From NCBI RefSeq assembly GCF_016093275.1, contig NZ_JAEDAK010000016.1:1-64000 (forward strand): a stretch of 64,000 nt of DNA. Reading direction: 5' to 3'. This document shows positions 37,849-48,483 of this stretch, one piece after another (the first letter of the stretch is position 1; the number at the start of each line of letters is the position of its first letter). The DNA is from Inhella proteolytica (GTDB lineage: Bacteria; Pseudomonadota; Gammaproteobacteria; Burkholderiales; Burkholderiaceae_C). Position numbers and translations under genes: made by a program. The notes under the pieces are model-generated. The model did no database searches and was not told the origin of the DNA. It saw only the letters and a program-made list of their open reading frames with translations.

Positions 37849-37881
37849 TTGCGAAAAGTGGGTTTTAGTGGTTTAGCTGGG
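37849..37881 (+). promoter_or_regulatory. mraZ (dcw) promoter with MraZ-box-like repeats
   Basis: TTGCGA, a 17-base spacer and TTTAGC form a sigma-70-like promoter in an AT-rich stretch. Overlapping it are TGGG (37859), TGGT (37869) and TGGG (37878), spaced about ten bases apart, the pattern of the direct repeats that MraZ binds to repress its own operon in E. coli. A further TGGGA lies at 37823. Confidence 0.6.
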
Positions 37882-37901
37882 GGCGCGGCGTGGCCGACTC
37901 G

Positions 37902-38339
37902 ATGGGCGAGGTGTTTCAGGGGACTTCGGTCTTGGCGATGGACGCCAAGGGCCGTACCGCTGTGCCTACGCGCTTTCGCGAAACCCTGGCGCAGCAGTGC
38001 GGCGGCCAGCTCACGCTGGTGAAGAGCCCTGAAGGCTGCCTGAAGCTCTACCCGCAGCCGATCTGGCTGGAACTGCGCGCCCGCCTGCTCGCCCTGCCGC
38101 AGGACGCCGCCGCCTGGCGCCGCTTCCTGCTGGGCAGCGCCCAGGACGTGGAGCTGGACAGCGCCGGCCGCTTCCTGATCGCGCCGGAGCTGCGCAGCTT
38201 CGCCAAGCTGCAGCGCGACCTGAAATTCATGGGCGTGGGCTCGCACTTCGAGCTCTGGGACGCCCAGGTGCATGCCGACCACGAGGCCGCCACCATGGCC
38301 TCGGCGATGCCGGCTTCCATTGCCGAACTGAACTTCTAA
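37902..38339 (+). CDS. mraZ: transcriptional regulator MraZ
   Basis: First gene of the dcw cluster. A 145-residue DNA-binding protein with two SpoVT-AbrB-like halves: [20 protein letters not shown] and [22 protein letters not shown]. MraZ forms rings that bind direct repeats upstream of its own operon and repress it. The start is uncertain. The family usually begins M-F-Q-G, which would be the GTG at 37911; the ATG at 37902 gives MGEVFQG, and a GTG at 37890 adds four more. rsmH follows 13 bases after the stop. Confidence 0.93.
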   Translation: MGEVFQGTSVLAMDAKGRTAVPTRFRETLAQQCGGQLTLVKSPEGCLKLYPQPIWLELRARLLALPQDAAAWRRFLLGSAQDVELDSAGRFLIAPELRSFAKLQRDLKFMGVGSHFELWDAQVHADHEAATMASAMPASIAELNF

Positions 38340-38352
38340 GGGGCCGCCCGCC

Positions 38353-39318
38353 GTGACTGCCCCTGACCGCGCCGATTCGAGCGCCGACCTGAGCGCAACC
38401 CGCCCGCACATCACCGTGCTGCTGCATGAGGCGGTGGACGCCCTGCTGCACGCCGAGGCCGACCTGAACGGCGTCTACATCGACGGCACCTTCGGCCGCG
38501 GCGGCCACAGCCGGCTGCTGCTCTCGCGCCTGGGTCCGCAGGGCCGCCTGCTGGCGCTGGACCGCGACCCGGCGGCGCTGCAGGCCGGCCAGGCCATCGA
38601 CGACCCGCGCTTTTCCATCCACCACGCGCGCTTTTCCGAATGGGCCGAGGTGGCGGCCGATCAGGGCTTCCTGGCCGTGGACGGCTTGCTGCTCGACATC
38701 GGGGTCTCCAGCCCGCAGATCGACGCCCCCGAACGGGGTTTTTCATTCCGTGCCGACGGTCCTCTGGACATGCGCATGGACACGACCCGGGGCGAATCCG
38801 CTGCCGAGTTTCTGGCCCGCGCCGATGTGCGCACGCTGACGGAGGTGATTCGTGACTATGGGGAAGAACGGTTTGCTGGCCCGATTGCAAAGGCGCTTGT
38901 GGCTCGCCGCGAATCTGGCCCCGCGCTGGAACGCACCCGAGAGCTCGCCGAGCTTGTCGCGCGCGTCGTCAAGACCCGAGAGCCGGGGCAGGACCCTGCG
39001 ACCCGCACGTTTCAAGCTCTACGGATTCACGTCAATGCCGAGCTTGAAGAGCTGCGCGGCGCGCTCGAGCCCAGCCTCCGGCATCTGAAGCCGGGCGGGC
39101 GCCTGGCGGTGATCAGCTTCCACTCGCTGGAAGACCGCATCGTCAAGCGCTTCATCCAGCTGCACAGCAAGGACGAGCCGGACCGCCGCGCGCCCTTCGC
39201 GCCGCCGCGCGCCATGCCGCTGAAGGGCATCGCACGCATCCACCCGGGCGCGGACGAAGTGACCGCCAACCCGCGCTCGCGCTCCGCCGTGCTGCGCGTG
39301 GCCGAGCGCATCAACTGA
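38353..39318 (+). CDS. rsmH: 16S rRNA m4C1402 methyltransferase RsmH
   Basis: N4-methylates C1402 of 16S rRNA with S-adenosylmethionine. The 321-residue protein shows [13 protein letters not shown], the SAM-binding [19 protein letters not shown], the [29 protein letters not shown] block and the C-terminal [22 protein letters not shown]. It starts at a GTG; the first 15 residues are a poorly conserved extension. It was formerly called mraW. ftsL begins two bases after its stop codon. Confidence 0.96.
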   Translation: MTAPDRADSSADLSATRPHITVLLHEAVDALLHAEADLNGVYIDGTFGRGGHSRLLLSRLGPQGRLLALDRDPAALQAGQAIDDPRFSIHHARFSEWAEVAADQGFLAVDGLLLDIGVSSPQIDAPERGFSFRADGPLDMRMDTTRGESAAEFLARADVRTLTEVIRDYGEERFAGPIAKALVARRESGPALERTRELAELVARVVKTREPGQDPATRTFQALRIHVNAELEELRGALEPSLRHLKPGGRLAVISFHSLEDRIVKRFIQLHSKDEPDRRAPFAPPRAMPLKGIARIHPGADEVTANPRSRSAVLRVAERIN

Positions 39319-39319
39319 T

Positions 39320-39625
39320 ATGTGGCTGCGCGTGAACGTCCTGCTGCTGATCGCCTTGGTTCTGTCCAGCCTGTTCCTGGTGCGCCAGAGCTATGAGCAT
39401 CGCCGCCTGTTCGCCCAGCTGGAGCGCGCCAAGTTCACCGCGCGCAAGCTGGACGCGGACCTGCAGCACCTGCAGGCCGAGCGCGAGGCCGAGGCCACCA
39501 ATCTGCGTGTGGAGCAGCTGGCGCGCGAGCGCCTGCAGATGCGCCCCATCACCCCGGCCGTGACCCTGGGCACGGCCCCCGCCCCTTCCGCCACGCCTGC
39601 CGCCTCCGCGGCCTCGCAACCATGA
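39320..39625 (+). CDS. ftsL: cell division protein FtsL
   Basis: A 101-residue bitopic membrane protein. A single helix (VNVLLLIALVLSSLFLVRQSYEH) leaves a short cytoplasmic N-terminus and a periplasmic leucine-zipper-like coiled coil (about 28-75: RRLFAQLERAKFTARKLDADLQHLQAERE). It pairs with FtsB and links FtsQ to FtsWI at the septum. The Pro-Ala-Ser tail is low complexity. It overlaps the ftsI start by four bases. Identity rests on topology and position as well as sequence. Confidence 0.9.
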   Translation: MWLRVNVLLLIALVLSSLFLVRQSYEHRRLFAQLERAKFTARKLDADLQHLQAEREAEATNLRVEQLARERLQMRPITPAVTLGTAPAPSATPAASAASQP

Positions 39626-41397
39626 AGCTGTTCCGTCGCAGCACCGAGGCTGCACAAACACTGAGCTATGGCAGCAGCCCGCTGCTGAAGGTCAAGACGC
39701 CGGTCTGGCGTTCGCGCCTGCTGGTGGCGTTGATCGGCGCCTCCTTCCTGGGCCTGGTAGGGCGCGCCGTGTACGTGCAGGTCTGGGCCAAGGAGTTTTT
39801 CCAGGACCAGGGCGAGCAGCGCTACTCCGCTACCCTCGAGCTGCCCGCGAACCGGGGCCGCATCCAGGACCGCAATGGCCAGCTGCTGGCTGCCAGCGTG
39901 GCCGTGCCCTCGGCCTGGGCCGTGCCGCAGGAGGTGGACCGCAGCCGCCTGGACGAGCTGGCCAAGCTGCTCGACCTGCCGCGCGCCGAGCTGGAGAAGA
40001 AGCTCGCCACCGAGGGCAAGTTCACCTGGCTCAAGCGCGAGCTCGACGACGCCAGCTCCCAGGCCCTGAAGGACGCCAAGATCAAGGGCGTCTACCAGGA
40101 CCGCGAGTTCCGCCGCCGCTACCCGGAAGGCGAGGCCTCCGCCCATGTGGTGGGCTTCACCAATCTGGAAGACCGCGGCCAGGAAGGCATCGAGCTCGCC
40201 TTCCAGCGCCAGCTGCAGGGCCAGGACGGCCGCCGCGCCGTGCTGCGCGACCGCCTGGGCCGCATCGTCGAAGACATCGGCGACGAGCTGCCGGCTCAAA
40301 ACGGCCGCGATGTGCAGCTCTCGCTCGACGCCAAGGTGCAGTTCTTCGCTTACCAGCGCGTGCGCGACGCCGTGGCCGAGCACAAGGCCAAGGCCGGCTC
40401 GGTGGTGGTGCTGGATGCGCAGACCGGCGAGATCCTGGCGCTGGCCAACTACCCCAGCTTCGACCCGGCCGCACGCAAGAACCTCACCGGCGCCCAGCTG
40501 CGCAACCGCGCCCTCACCGATGTGTTCGAGCCCGGCTCGACGATGAAGCCCTTCATCGCGGCGATCGCGCTGGAGAGCGGCCGCTTCCGTCGCGACAGCA
40601 TCATCAACGTCGCGCCGCGCTCGATCGGCTTCAACGGCTTCTACCCCAGCGATGTGCATGCCTATGGCGACCTGACGCTGGACGGCGTGATCCAGAAGTC
40701 CAGCAACATCGGCGTGGCCAAGATCGCCATGCAGTTCCAGCCCAAGGACCTGCATGAGATGTACACCAGCATCGGCCTGGGCCAGCGCCCGCAGCTGCAG
40801 TTCCCGGGCGCCGTGAGTGGCAAGCTGCGGCCCTGGAAGAGCTGGCGCCCGGTGGAGCAGGCGACGATGAGTTACGGCTACGGCCTCTCGGCCAGCCTCT
40901 TGCAGCTGGCGCGCGCCTACACCGCCTTTGCACATGACGGCGAGCTGCTGCCGGTGACGCTGAACAAGCGCGCCCCCGACGAGCACCCCGCCGGTGTGCG
41001 CGTGTTCTCGCCCGAGACCGCACGTGCCGTGCGCGAGATGCTGCAGCTGGCCGCCAGCCCCGGCGGCACCGGCCCCAAGGCCCAGGTGCTGGGCTACAGC
41101 GTGGGCGGCAAGAGCGGCACTGCGCACAAGCAGGAGGGCGCGGGCTATGCCGGCCGCAAGTACCGCAGCTGGTTCGTGGGCCTGGCCCCGGTGGCCAAGC
41201 CGCGCATCGTCGTGGCGGTGATGGTGGATGAACCCAGCAACGGCGTGTACTACGGCGGCGCCGTGGCCGCTCCGGTGTTCAGCCAGGTGGTGGCCCAGAC
41301 CCTGCGCCTGATGCATGTGCCGCCCGACCTGGACGTGCAGAGCCAGATCGTCGCCATGAACGACAAGTCCGTGAAGCCGGTGCAGGAGAGTTTCTGA
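39622..41397 (+). CDS. ftsI: septal peptidoglycan transpeptidase FtsI (PBP3)
   Basis: Class B penicillin-binding protein of 591 residues that crosslinks septal peptidoglycan with FtsW. One membrane helix lies near residues 33-53. A pedestal domain follows, then the transpeptidase domain with the nucleophile Ser in EPGSTMKPF, the SSN motif in IQKSSNIGV and the KSGT motif in GGKSGTAHK. The C-terminus ends in a short acidic-basic tail. The gene overlaps both neighbours (ATGA with ftsL, one base with murE). Confidence 0.97.
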   Translation: MKLFRRSTEAAQTLSYGSSPLLKVKTPVWRSRLLVALIGASFLGLVGRAVYVQVWAKEFFQDQGEQRYSATLELPANRGRIQDRNGQLLAASVAVPSAWAVPQEVDRSRLDELAKLLDLPRAELEKKLATEGKFTWLKRELDDASSQALKDAKIKGVYQDREFRRRYPEGEASAHVVGFTNLEDRGQEGIELAFQRQLQGQDGRRAVLRDRLGRIVEDIGDELPAQNGRDVQLSLDAKVQFFAYQRVRDAVAEHKAKAGSVVVLDAQTGEILALANYPSFDPAARKNLTGAQLRNRALTDVFEPGSTMKPFIAAIALESGRFRRDSIINVAPRSIGFNGFYPSDVHAYGDLTLDGVIQKSSNIGVAKIAMQFQPKDLHEMYTSIGLGQRPQLQFPGAVSGKLRPWKSWRPVEQATMSYGYGLSASLLQLARAYTAFAHDGELLPVTLNKRAPDEHPAGVRVFSPETARAVREMLQLAASPGGTGPKAQVLGYSVGGKSGTAHKQEGAGYAGRKYRSWFVGLAPVAKPRIVVAVMVDEPSNGVYYGGAVAAPVFSQVVAQTLRLMHVPPDLDVQSQIVAMNDKSVKPVQESF

Positions 41398-42896
41398 TGG
41401 GTGTGACCCGCCTCAAATCCCCCGAAGCCGCCGCCCGCTGGCTGCGCGAGTGGTGCACCGGCACGCTGGTGAGCGACAGCCGCGCCGTGCGCCCGGGCGA
41501 TGCCTTCGTGGCCTGGCCGGGCCATGTGCGCGACGGCCGCAGCTTCGTCAAGCAAGCCCTCGCGGCCGGTGCGGCCACCTGCCTGGTCGAGGCCGAGGGT
41601 CTGGAGGCCTTTGGTTTTGATGACGCCCGCGTGGCCGCGCTGCCCGAACTGAAGCGCCACACCGGCGCCATCGCCGCCGAGTTCTTCGGCCAGCCCACGC
41701 AGGCGCTGGATGTCATCGCCGTCACCGGCACCAATGGCAAGACCAGCACCGCCTGGTGGACGGCGCAGGCGCTCAGCCTGGCCGGCCGCCGCTGCGGTGT
41801 GGTGGGCACCCTGGGCGTGGGCGAGCCGCCCGCGCCGGACGGCCGCGCCGCGGCCGTGCCGATCGAATACACCGGCCTCACCACCCCCGACCCGGTGCGT
41901 CTGCAGCAGGGTTTCAAGGCCATGCGCGATGCCGGCTTTGCCGCCTGCGCTATCGAGGCCAGCAGCATTGGCATCGAGGAACACCGCCTGGGCGGCGTGC
42001 AGATCAAGGTGGCGCAGTTCACCAACTTCACGCAGGACCACCTGGACTACCACGGCAGCATGGACGCCTACGCCGCGGCCAAGCGCAAGCTGTTCGACTG
42101 GCCCGGCCTGCAGGCTGCTGTGCTGAACGTGGACGACCCTCAGGGCGAGGCTTGGGCCAACGAGCTGCAGGGCCGCTACGCGCTCTGGACCGTGGGCACG
42201 GCCGCCGCCGCCCGCGTGCGCGGCGCCAACCCGCACTACACCGCGCAGGGCCTGGCCTTCGATGTCATCGAGGGCAGCGAGCAGCGCCGCGTGCAGACCG
42301 GCCTGATCGGCGACTACAACCTGCACAACTGGCTGGGCGTGCTGGCCGCGCTGCGCGCGCTGGGCATCCCCCTGGATGAGGCGATTGCCGCCTGCAGCCC
42401 GGTGACGCCGGTGCCCGGCCGCATGCAGCGCATCGGCACCGGGCGCGAGCTGCCCATGGTGGTGGTGGACTACGCCCACACCCCCGACGCGCTGGACAAG
42501 GCCCTCTCCGCCCTGAAGCCCCTGGCCGCGGCGCGCGCGGGCCAGCTGCACGTGGTGTTCGGCTGCGGGGGCGACCGCGACCGCGGCAAGCGCCCGCAGA
42601 TGGGCGCCATTGCCGCGCGCCTGGCCGATGCCGTCGTCATCACCAGCGACAACCCGCGCACTGAAGCCCCGGCGCAGATCCTGGCCGACATCGCCGCCGG
42701 CGTGAGCGGCGCCCACCAGGCGATCGAGAACCGTGCCGAGGCCATCCGCGCCGCCGTGCTCGGCGCCGCACGCGAGGACCTGATCGTCATCGCCGGCAAG
42801 GGGCACGAGGACTACCAGGAGATCCAGGGCGTCAAGCACCCCTTCGACGATGCCTTGCAGGCGCGTGCCGCCCTGATCGAAAGGGCCGGCCTGTGA
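41397..42896 (+). CDS. murE: UDP-MurNAc-tripeptide synthetase MurE
   Basis: Adds meso-diaminopimelate to UDP-MurNAc-Ala-Glu in the cytoplasm, using ATP. The 499-residue protein has the N-terminal SDSRAVRPGDAFVAW, the P-loop VTGTNGKTSTAWW and the central ASSIGIEEHRLGG. The DNPR motif (VITSDNPRTEAPAQI) marks diaminopimelate-specific enzymes, and the C-terminal AGKGHEDYQEIQG is present. The carbamylated Lys region is retained. It overlaps ftsI by one base and murF by one to four. Confidence 0.96.
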   Translation: MGVTRLKSPEAAARWLREWCTGTLVSDSRAVRPGDAFVAWPGHVRDGRSFVKQALAAGAATCLVEAEGLEAFGFDDARVAALPELKRHTGAIAAEFFGQPTQALDVIAVTGTNGKTSTAWWTAQALSLAGRRCGVVGTLGVGEPPAPDGRAAAVPIEYTGLTTPDPVRLQQGFKAMRDAGFAACAIEASSIGIEEHRLGGVQIKVAQFTNFTQDHLDYHGSMDAYAAAKRKLFDWPGLQAAVLNVDDPQGEAWANELQGRYALWTVGTAAAARVRGANPHYTAQGLAFDVIEGSEQRRVQTGLIGDYNLHNWLGVLAALRALGIPLDEAIAACSPVTPVPGRMQRIGTGRELPMVVVDYAHTPDALDKALSALKPLAAARAGQLHVVFGCGGDRDRGKRPQMGAIAARLADAVVITSDNPRTEAPAQILADIAAGVSGAHQAIENRAEAIRAAVLGAAREDLIVIAGKGHEDYQEIQGVKHPFDDALQARAALIERAGL

Positions 42897-44302
42897 TGTG
42901 GACCCTGGGCGAAGCCTGCAGCGCCCTGCAGGCACGCGGCATCGCAGCCAAGCTGTTTGGCGATGCCGCCATTGCCTTCCAGCGCGTGCACACCGACACG
43001 CGCAGCCTGCAGGCCGGCGATCTGTTCGTTGCCTTGAAGGGCGAGCGCTTCGACGCGCACGACTTCCTGCCCCAGGCCGCGGCGGCCGGGGCCGTGGCGG
43101 TGCTGGCCGAGCGCGGCGTGGAAAACTTGAACGGCCTCCAGGTGCCCGACAGCCGCGCCGCGCTGGCCGCACTGGCCGGTGCCTGGCGCGCCAAGAAGCT
43201 GCTGCCGGTGATTGCCGTGACCGGCTCGAACGGCAAGACCACGGTGACCCAGATGATCGCCAGCATCCTGCGCGCCTGGGTCGGCCCCGACGCCACGCTG
43301 GCCACGGCCGGCAACTTCAACAACGACATCGGCGTGCCGCTCACGCTCTTGCGCCTGCGCCAGAGCGAAGAGGGCGTGTGGCACCGCGCGGCGGTGGTCG
43401 AGATCGGCATGAACCACCCGGGCGAGATTGCGCCCCTGGCCCAACTGGCCGCCCCCACCGTGGCCCTGGTCAACAACGCCCAGCGCGAGCACCAGGAGTT
43501 CATGGCCACGGTGGAAGCCACGGCGCGCGAGAACGGTGCCGTCTTCCTGGCCCTGCCGCCCAGCGGTACCGCCGTGTTCCCGGCTGACGACGCCTGCGCA
43601 CCGATCTGGTGGGACCTGGCCGGCGACCGCGCCCACCTGACTTTCGCGCTGCAGGGCGGCGCCGACCTCACCGCCGACGCCACCTGGCAGGACAGCCATT
43701 GGGCGATTGAGCTGCACACGCCGGCCGGCGAGCTGCCGGTGGCCTTGCCGATGCCCGGCGTGCACAACCTGCGCAATGCGCTGGCGGCCGCCGCCTGCGC
43801 GCTGGCCGCAGGCGCGCCGCTGGCCGCGGTGCGCGAAGGCCTGCAAGGCTTCCAGGCCGCCAAGGGCCGCTCGCAGCTGCAGCGGCTGCAACTCGACGGC
43901 CGCAGCGTCGCCCTGGTGGACGACAGCTACAACGCCAACCCCGATTCGATGCGCGCCGCCATCGAGCTGCTGGCCGGATTGAGCGGCCCGCGCTGGCTGC
44001 TGATGGGCGACATGGGCGAGGTGGGCGACCAGGGCCCGGCCTTCCACGCCGAAGTGGGCCAGCTGGCGCGTGAGCGCGGCATCGAGCACCTGTGGTGTGC
44101 CGGCACGGCCGTGCAGCACGCGGCCGCGGCCTATGGGCCGGGCGCGCGGGTGTTCGCCGACGCCGCGGCGCTGGCGGCTGCCATCGCGGCCGAGCGCCCC
44201 GCGGCGGCCGCGGTGCTGGCCAAGGGCTCGCGCTTCATGCGCATGGAGCAGGCCGTGCAGGCCTTGCAGGCACTGAATGACAAGGGAGGTGCCGCATGCT
44301 GA
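42896..44302 (+). CDS. murF: UDP-MurNAc-pentapeptide synthetase MurF
   Basis: Adds D-Ala-D-Ala to the UDP-MurNAc-tripeptide. The 468-residue protein has [26 protein letters not shown], the P-loop [27 protein letters not shown], the [13 protein letters not shown] block and [18 protein letters not shown] near the C-terminus. The start is ATG at 42896 or GTG three bases earlier; both overlap the murE stop. Its end overlaps mraY by seven bases. Confidence 0.96.
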   Translation: MWTLGEACSALQARGIAAKLFGDAAIAFQRVHTDTRSLQAGDLFVALKGERFDAHDFLPQAAAAGAVAVLAERGVENLNGLQVPDSRAALAALAGAWRAKKLLPVIAVTGSNGKTTVTQMIASILRAWVGPDATLATAGNFNNDIGVPLTLLRLRQSEEGVWHRAAVVEIGMNHPGEIAPLAQLAAPTVALVNNAQREHQEFMATVEATARENGAVFLALPPSGTAVFPADDACAPIWWDLAGDRAHLTFALQGGADLTADATWQDSHWAIELHTPAGELPVALPMPGVHNLRNALAAAACALAAGAPLAAVREGLQGFQAAKGRSQLQRLQLDGRSVALVDDSYNANPDSMRAAIELLAGLSGPRWLLMGDMGEVGDQGPAFHAEVGQLARERGIEHLWCAGTAVQHAAAAYGPGARVFADAAALAAAIAAERPAAAAVLAKGSRFMRMEQAVQALQALNDKGGAAC

Positions 44303-45474
44303 TCGTGCTGGCCGAATGGCTGCAGGCCCTGATGCCCGATTGGGGCTGGCTGCGCGTGTTCCAGTACATCACCTTCCGCGCGGTGATGGCGGCCCTGACG
44401 GCGCTGCTCATCGGCCTGGCCTTCGGGCCCTGGGTGATCCGCTACCTGACCTCGCTGAAGATCGGCCAACCGGTGCGCGAGTACGGCGTGCAGACCCACC
44501 TGAAGAAGAGCGGCACGCCCACCATGGGCGGGGTGCTGGTGCTGATCGGCATCGCGGTCTCGACCCTGCTGTGGTTCGACTGGAGCAATCGCTTCGTCTG
44601 GGTGGTGATGGCTGTGACGCTCGGATTCGGCGCCGTGGGCTGGGTGGACGACTGGCGCAAGGTCGTCGACAAGAACCCCGAGGGCATGCGCAGCCGCGAG
44701 AAGTTCTTCTGGCAGAGCCTGATCGGCCTGCTGGCGGCGATCTACCTGGCCTTCTCGGTTTCCGAGGTCAATGCCCTGCGCGTGGCCGAGCTGTTCTTCC
44801 GCTGGGTGACGAGCGGCTTCTCCACCGAACTGCCGCCCAAGGCCGACCTGATCGTGCCCTTCTTCAAGACCATCAGCATGCCGCTGGGGGTCTGGGGCTT
44901 CATGGCCTTTGCCTACTTCGTCATCGTCGGCGCCAGCAACGCCGTGAACTTCACCGACGGGCTGGACGGCCTGGCCATCATGCCCGTGGTGATGGTGGGC
45001 TCGGCCCTGGGCGTGTTCGCCTACGCCACCGGCTCGGCGGTGTTCAGCCGCTACCTGTTCCTGCCCCACATCCCGGGTGCCGGCGAGCTGCTGATCTTCT
45101 GCTCGGCCATGGCCGGCGCGGGCCTGGCCTTCCTGTGGTTCAACGCCCACCCGGCCCAGGTCTTCATGGGCGATGTCGGGGCGCTTTCGCTGGGCGGCGC
45201 GCTGGGCACGATTGCCGTCATCACGCGCCAGGAGATCGTGCTGGCCATCATGGGCGGCATCTTCGTGGCCGAGACCTTGAGCGTGATGCTGCAGGTCAGC
45301 TGGTTCAAGTACACGAAGAAGAAGTACGGCGAGGGCCGGCGCCTGTTCCGCATGGCCCCGCTGCACCACCACTTCGAGAAGAAGGGCTGGACGGAGACGC
45401 AGGTGGTGATCCGCTTCTGGATCATCACCATGCTGCTCTGCCTGGTCGGTCTCGCCTCCCTGAAGCTCCGTTAA
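44296..45474 (+). CDS. mraY: phospho-MurNAc-pentapeptide transferase MraY
   Basis: Transfers phospho-MurNAc-pentapeptide to undecaprenyl phosphate, forming lipid I. The 392-residue integral membrane protein has about ten helices. Key motifs are the N-terminal [38 protein letters not shown] with the catalytic Asp pair, [28 protein letters not shown] and [13 protein letters not shown]. The length is usual for betaproteobacteria. It overlaps murF by seven bases. Confidence 0.97.
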   Translation: MLIVLAEWLQALMPDWGWLRVFQYITFRAVMAALTALLIGLAFGPWVIRYLTSLKIGQPVREYGVQTHLKKSGTPTMGGVLVLIGIAVSTLLWFDWSNRFVWVVMAVTLGFGAVGWVDDWRKVVDKNPEGMRSREKFFWQSLIGLLAAIYLAFSVSEVNALRVAELFFRWVTSGFSTELPPKADLIVPFFKTISMPLGVWGFMAFAYFVIVGASNAVNFTDGLDGLAIMPVVMVGSALGVFAYATGSAVFSRYLFLPHIPGAGELLIFCSAMAGAGLAFLWFNAHPAQVFMGDVGALSLGGALGTIAVITRQEIVLAIMGGIFVAETLSVMLQVSWFKYTKKKYGEGRRLFRMAPLHHHFEKKGWTETQVVIRFWIITMLLCLVGLASLKLR

Positions 45475-45478
45475 CAAG

Positions 45479-47242
45479 ATGCTGGACCTGCTGCGCGACC
45501 AATCCATCCTGGTGCTGGGCCTGGGCGACAGCGGCCTGGCCATGGCCGCCTGGGCCGCCTGGCAGGGCGCGGCGCGCGTGCGGGTGTGGGATTCGCGCGA
45601 GGCCGCGCCGCAGGACGCCGCGCTGGCCGCGCTGGTGCCGCAGGCCGAGCGCCTGCGCGGCGAGCTGCGCGCCGAGGAACTGGACGGTGCGCAGCGTGTG
45701 TTCAAGAGCCCCGGCCTGTCGCCGCTCGATGCCCGCCTGCAGCCCCTGCTGGGCCGCGCGCGCGAGGCCGGCGTGCGTGTGCAGGGCGAACTGGACCTGT
45801 TCGCCGAGGCCCTGGCCGCGCTGAAGGCGCAATGGCGCTACGCCCCGGCCGTGCTGGCCATCACCGGCACCAACGGCAAGACGACGACGACCTCGCTGAC
45901 CGGCCAGCTCTGCGAAGCCGCCGGCCGCCGCGTGGCCGTGGCCGGCAACATCGGCCCGACCCTGCTCGACACGCTCAGCAGCAAGCTGCGCGAAGAAGGC
46001 CATGCCCCGGCCTTCGACACGCCCGAGCAGCTCGACCTGCCGATGCCCGAACCCGAGCCGGAGGCGGATGCGCCGCTGCTGGTGGACGTGGTGGAACCCG
46101 CGCCGGCCGAGGACATCAGCCTGGAACAGCTCGACGAACTGCTCGAGCACAAGGCGCTGCCGATCGAGCCGCCGCCGCCGCGCCCGCCCGAGTTCAAGGC
46201 CCTGCCCGAGGTCTGGGTGCTGGAGCTGTCCAGCTTCCAGCTCGACGGCGTGCAAGGCTTCGAGCCCAGCGCCGCCGCGGTGCTCAACATCACCCAGGAC
46301 CATCTGGACTGGCACGGCGACCTGCAGGCCTATGCGGCCGCCAAGGCGCGCATCTTCGGCAGTCAGGCGCTGATGGTCATCAACCGCGACGACCCGCTGG
46401 TGGAAGCCATGGTGCCCACGCCGCCCCCGCCGCCGATGGGCGCGCGCGGCAAGCCGCTCAAGGTGACGGTGAAGTGGACGCCACGCCGCGTGTGCCGCTT
46501 CGGCCTGGAGGAACCGCAGGCCCCGGGCGATTTCGGCCTCGTGGAGGCCGGCGGCATTGCCTGGCTGGCGCGCGCGCTGCCGGCTGACGACACGCCGCTG
46601 CGCGTCAAGCGTGGCGCCAAGGCCGAAGAGGTGGAGCTGCAAATCCAGCGCCTGATGCCGGCCGACGCGCTGCGCATCCGCGGCCGCCACAACAGCGCCA
46701 ATGCATTGGCGGCCCTGGCCCTGGCCACGGAGATCGGCTGCCCGCTGGCGCCGATGCTGCATGCGCTGCGCGAGTACCGCGGCGAGCCGCATCGCGTCGA
46801 GTGGGTGGGCACGCTGGGCGGTATCGATTTCGTGGACGACAGCAAGGGCACGAATGTGGGCGCCACCGTGGCCGCGATTGCCGGCCTGGGCGCCGACCGC
46901 GAAGGCAGCCTGCTCAGCCTGGTGCTGGGCGGCGACGGCAAGGGCCAGGACTTCGGTCCCCTGCGCGCGCCCATCGCCCGCCATGCCCGCGCGGTGGCCT
47001 TGATCGGCAAGGACGCCGAGCAGATTGCGCTCAGCCTGCAGGGGCTGGAGCTGCCGATCGAGCGCCACGCCAGCCTGGAAACCGCCACGCGCTGGGCCTT
47101 CGAGCAGGCGCGCGAAGGCGACACCGTGCTGCTCAGCCCGGCCTGCGCCTCGCTGGACATGTTCCGCAACTACGCCCACCGCGCCGAGGTCTTCGTGGCC
47201 ACGGCGCGCGAGCTGGCGGCCGAGCGGGGGGAGACGCTGTGA
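45479..47242 (+). CDS. murD: UDP-MurNAc-Ala D-glutamate ligase MurD, enlarged
   Basis: Adds D-Glu to UDP-MurNAc-Ala. At 587 residues it is about 150 longer than E. coli MurD. Core motifs are intact: [22 protein letters not shown], the P-loop [33 protein letters not shown] and [12 protein letters not shown]. An acidic, proline-rich insertion occupies about residues 170-243, between GNIGPTLLD and the ELSSFQL strand. A second, Pro-rich expansion begins near residue 310. Both probably lie on the enzyme surface. ftsW begins inside the stop codon. Confidence 0.95.
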   Translation: MLDLLRDQSILVLGLGDSGLAMAAWAAWQGAARVRVWDSREAAPQDAALAALVPQAERLRGELRAEELDGAQRVFKSPGLSPLDARLQPLLGRAREAGVRVQGELDLFAEALAALKAQWRYAPAVLAITGTNGKTTTTSLTGQLCEAAGRRVAVAGNIGPTLLDTLSSKLREEGHAPAFDTPEQLDLPMPEPEPEADAPLLVDVVEPAPAEDISLEQLDELLEHKALPIEPPPPRPPEFKALPEVWVLELSSFQLDGVQGFEPSAAAVLNITQDHLDWHGDLQAYAAAKARIFGSQALMVINRDDPLVEAMVPTPPPPPMGARGKPLKVTVKWTPRRVCRFGLEEPQAPGDFGLVEAGGIAWLARALPADDTPLRVKRGAKAEEVELQIQRLMPADALRIRGRHNSANALAALALATEIGCPLAPMLHALREYRGEPHRVEWVGTLGGIDFVDDSKGTNVGATVAAIAGLGADREGSLLSLVLGGDGKGQDFGPLRAPIARHARAVALIGKDAEQIALSLQGLELPIERHASLETATRWAFEQAREGDTVLLSPACASLDMFRNYAHRAEVFVATARELAAERGETL

Positions 47243-48483
47243 ACTGGAGCGGTCTCTGGGGCAAGCTGAAGCCGGCCGGTGCCGAAGCCAGCGGCTTCGC
47301 GCTGCCGGTGCGCGACGGCATCCAGATCCGCGACAGCCAACCGAGCCGCGCGCATGGCTTCGACCTGCTGCTGGTCTGGGTGGTGGTCTGCCTGCTGGCC
47401 CTGGGCCTGGTGATGGTGTATTCGGCCAGCATCGCGCTGCCGGACAACCCCAAGTTCGCGCGCTACGCCCCCACCCATTTCCTGAGCCGGCATCTGCTGG
47501 CCATTGGCATTGCCATGGCCTGCGGGCTGGCGGTCACGCAGATCCCGCTGCGCGTGTGGGAGCGCCTGGCGCCCTGGCTGGTGCTGGGCTCCATCCTGCT
47601 GCTGGTGGTGGTGCTGATCCCCGGCCTGGGCAAGGGCGTGAACGGCGCGCGGCGCTGGCTGCCGCTGGGGGTGATGAACTTCCAGCCCAGCGAGCTGGCC
47701 AAGTTCGCCATCGCCATGTACGGCGCCAGCTACATGGTGCGCAAGATGGACCTGCGCGAGAACTTCTGGCAGGCCGTCTGGCCCATGCTGGCCACGCTGG
47801 GCCTGCTGGGCATCCTGCTGCTGGCCGAACCCGACATGGGCGCCTTCATGGTGATCGCGGCCATCGCCATCGGCGTGCTGTTCCTGGGCGGCGTCAACGG
47901 CCGCATGTTCAGCCTGGTGCTGCTGGTGCTGATCGGCGCCTTCGTGCTGATGATCAGCTTCAGCGAGTTCCGCCGCGAGCGCATCTTTGCCTACCTGAAC
48001 CCCTGGGACGAGAAGTACGCCGCCGGCAAGGCCTACCAGCTGACGCACTCGCTGATCGCCTTCGGGCGCGGGGAGTGGTGGGGCCAGGGCCTGGGCGGCT
48101 CGGTGGAAAAGCTCCACTACCTGCCCGAGGCCCACACCGACTTCCTGCTCGCCGTCATCGGCGAGGAGCTCGGCCTGATCGGCGTGGTGCTGGTGATCTG
48201 CGCCTTCTTCTGGCTGACGCGCCGCGTGGTGCAGATCGGCCGCCAGGCGATTGCGCTGGACCGGGTGTTTGCCGGCCTGTACGCGCAGGGCGTGGGCATC
48301 TGGATGGGCGGCCAGGCTTTCATCAACATCGGGGTGAACCTGGGAGCGCTGCCGACCAAGGGGCTGACCTTGCCGCTGCTGTCGTTTGGCGGCTCGGCGA
48401 TCTTGATGAACTTGATCGCGCTGGCGGTGGTGTTGCGGGTGGACTTGGAAAACCGCCAACTGATGCGCGGAGGCCGCGCATGA
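47239..48483 (+). CDS. ftsW: septal peptidoglycan glycosyltransferase FtsW
   Basis: SEDS-family polymerase that builds septal glycan strands with FtsI. The 414-residue membrane protein has about ten helices. SEDS motifs seen are [48 protein letters not shown], the catalytic-loop region [48 protein letters not shown], and [17 protein letters not shown]. The start is a GTG overlapping the murD stop, with GGGGGAG ahead of it. The end overlaps murG by four bases. Confidence 0.95.
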   Translation: MNWSGLWGKLKPAGAEASGFALPVRDGIQIRDSQPSRAHGFDLLLVWVVVCLLALGLVMVYSASIALPDNPKFARYAPTHFLSRHLLAIGIAMACGLAVTQIPLRVWERLAPWLVLGSILLLVVVLIPGLGKGVNGARRWLPLGVMNFQPSELAKFAIAMYGASYMVRKMDLRENFWQAVWPMLATLGLLGILLLAEPDMGAFMVIAAIAIGVLFLGGVNGRMFSLVLLVLIGAFVLMISFSEFRRERIFAYLNPWDEKYAAGKAYQLTHSLIAFGRGEWWGQGLGGSVEKLHYLPEAHTDFLLAVIGEELGLIGVVLVICAFFWLTRRVVQIGRQAIALDRVFAGLYAQGVGIWMGGQAFINIGVNLGALPTKGLTLPLLSFGGSAILMNLIALAVVLRVDLENRQLMRGGRA

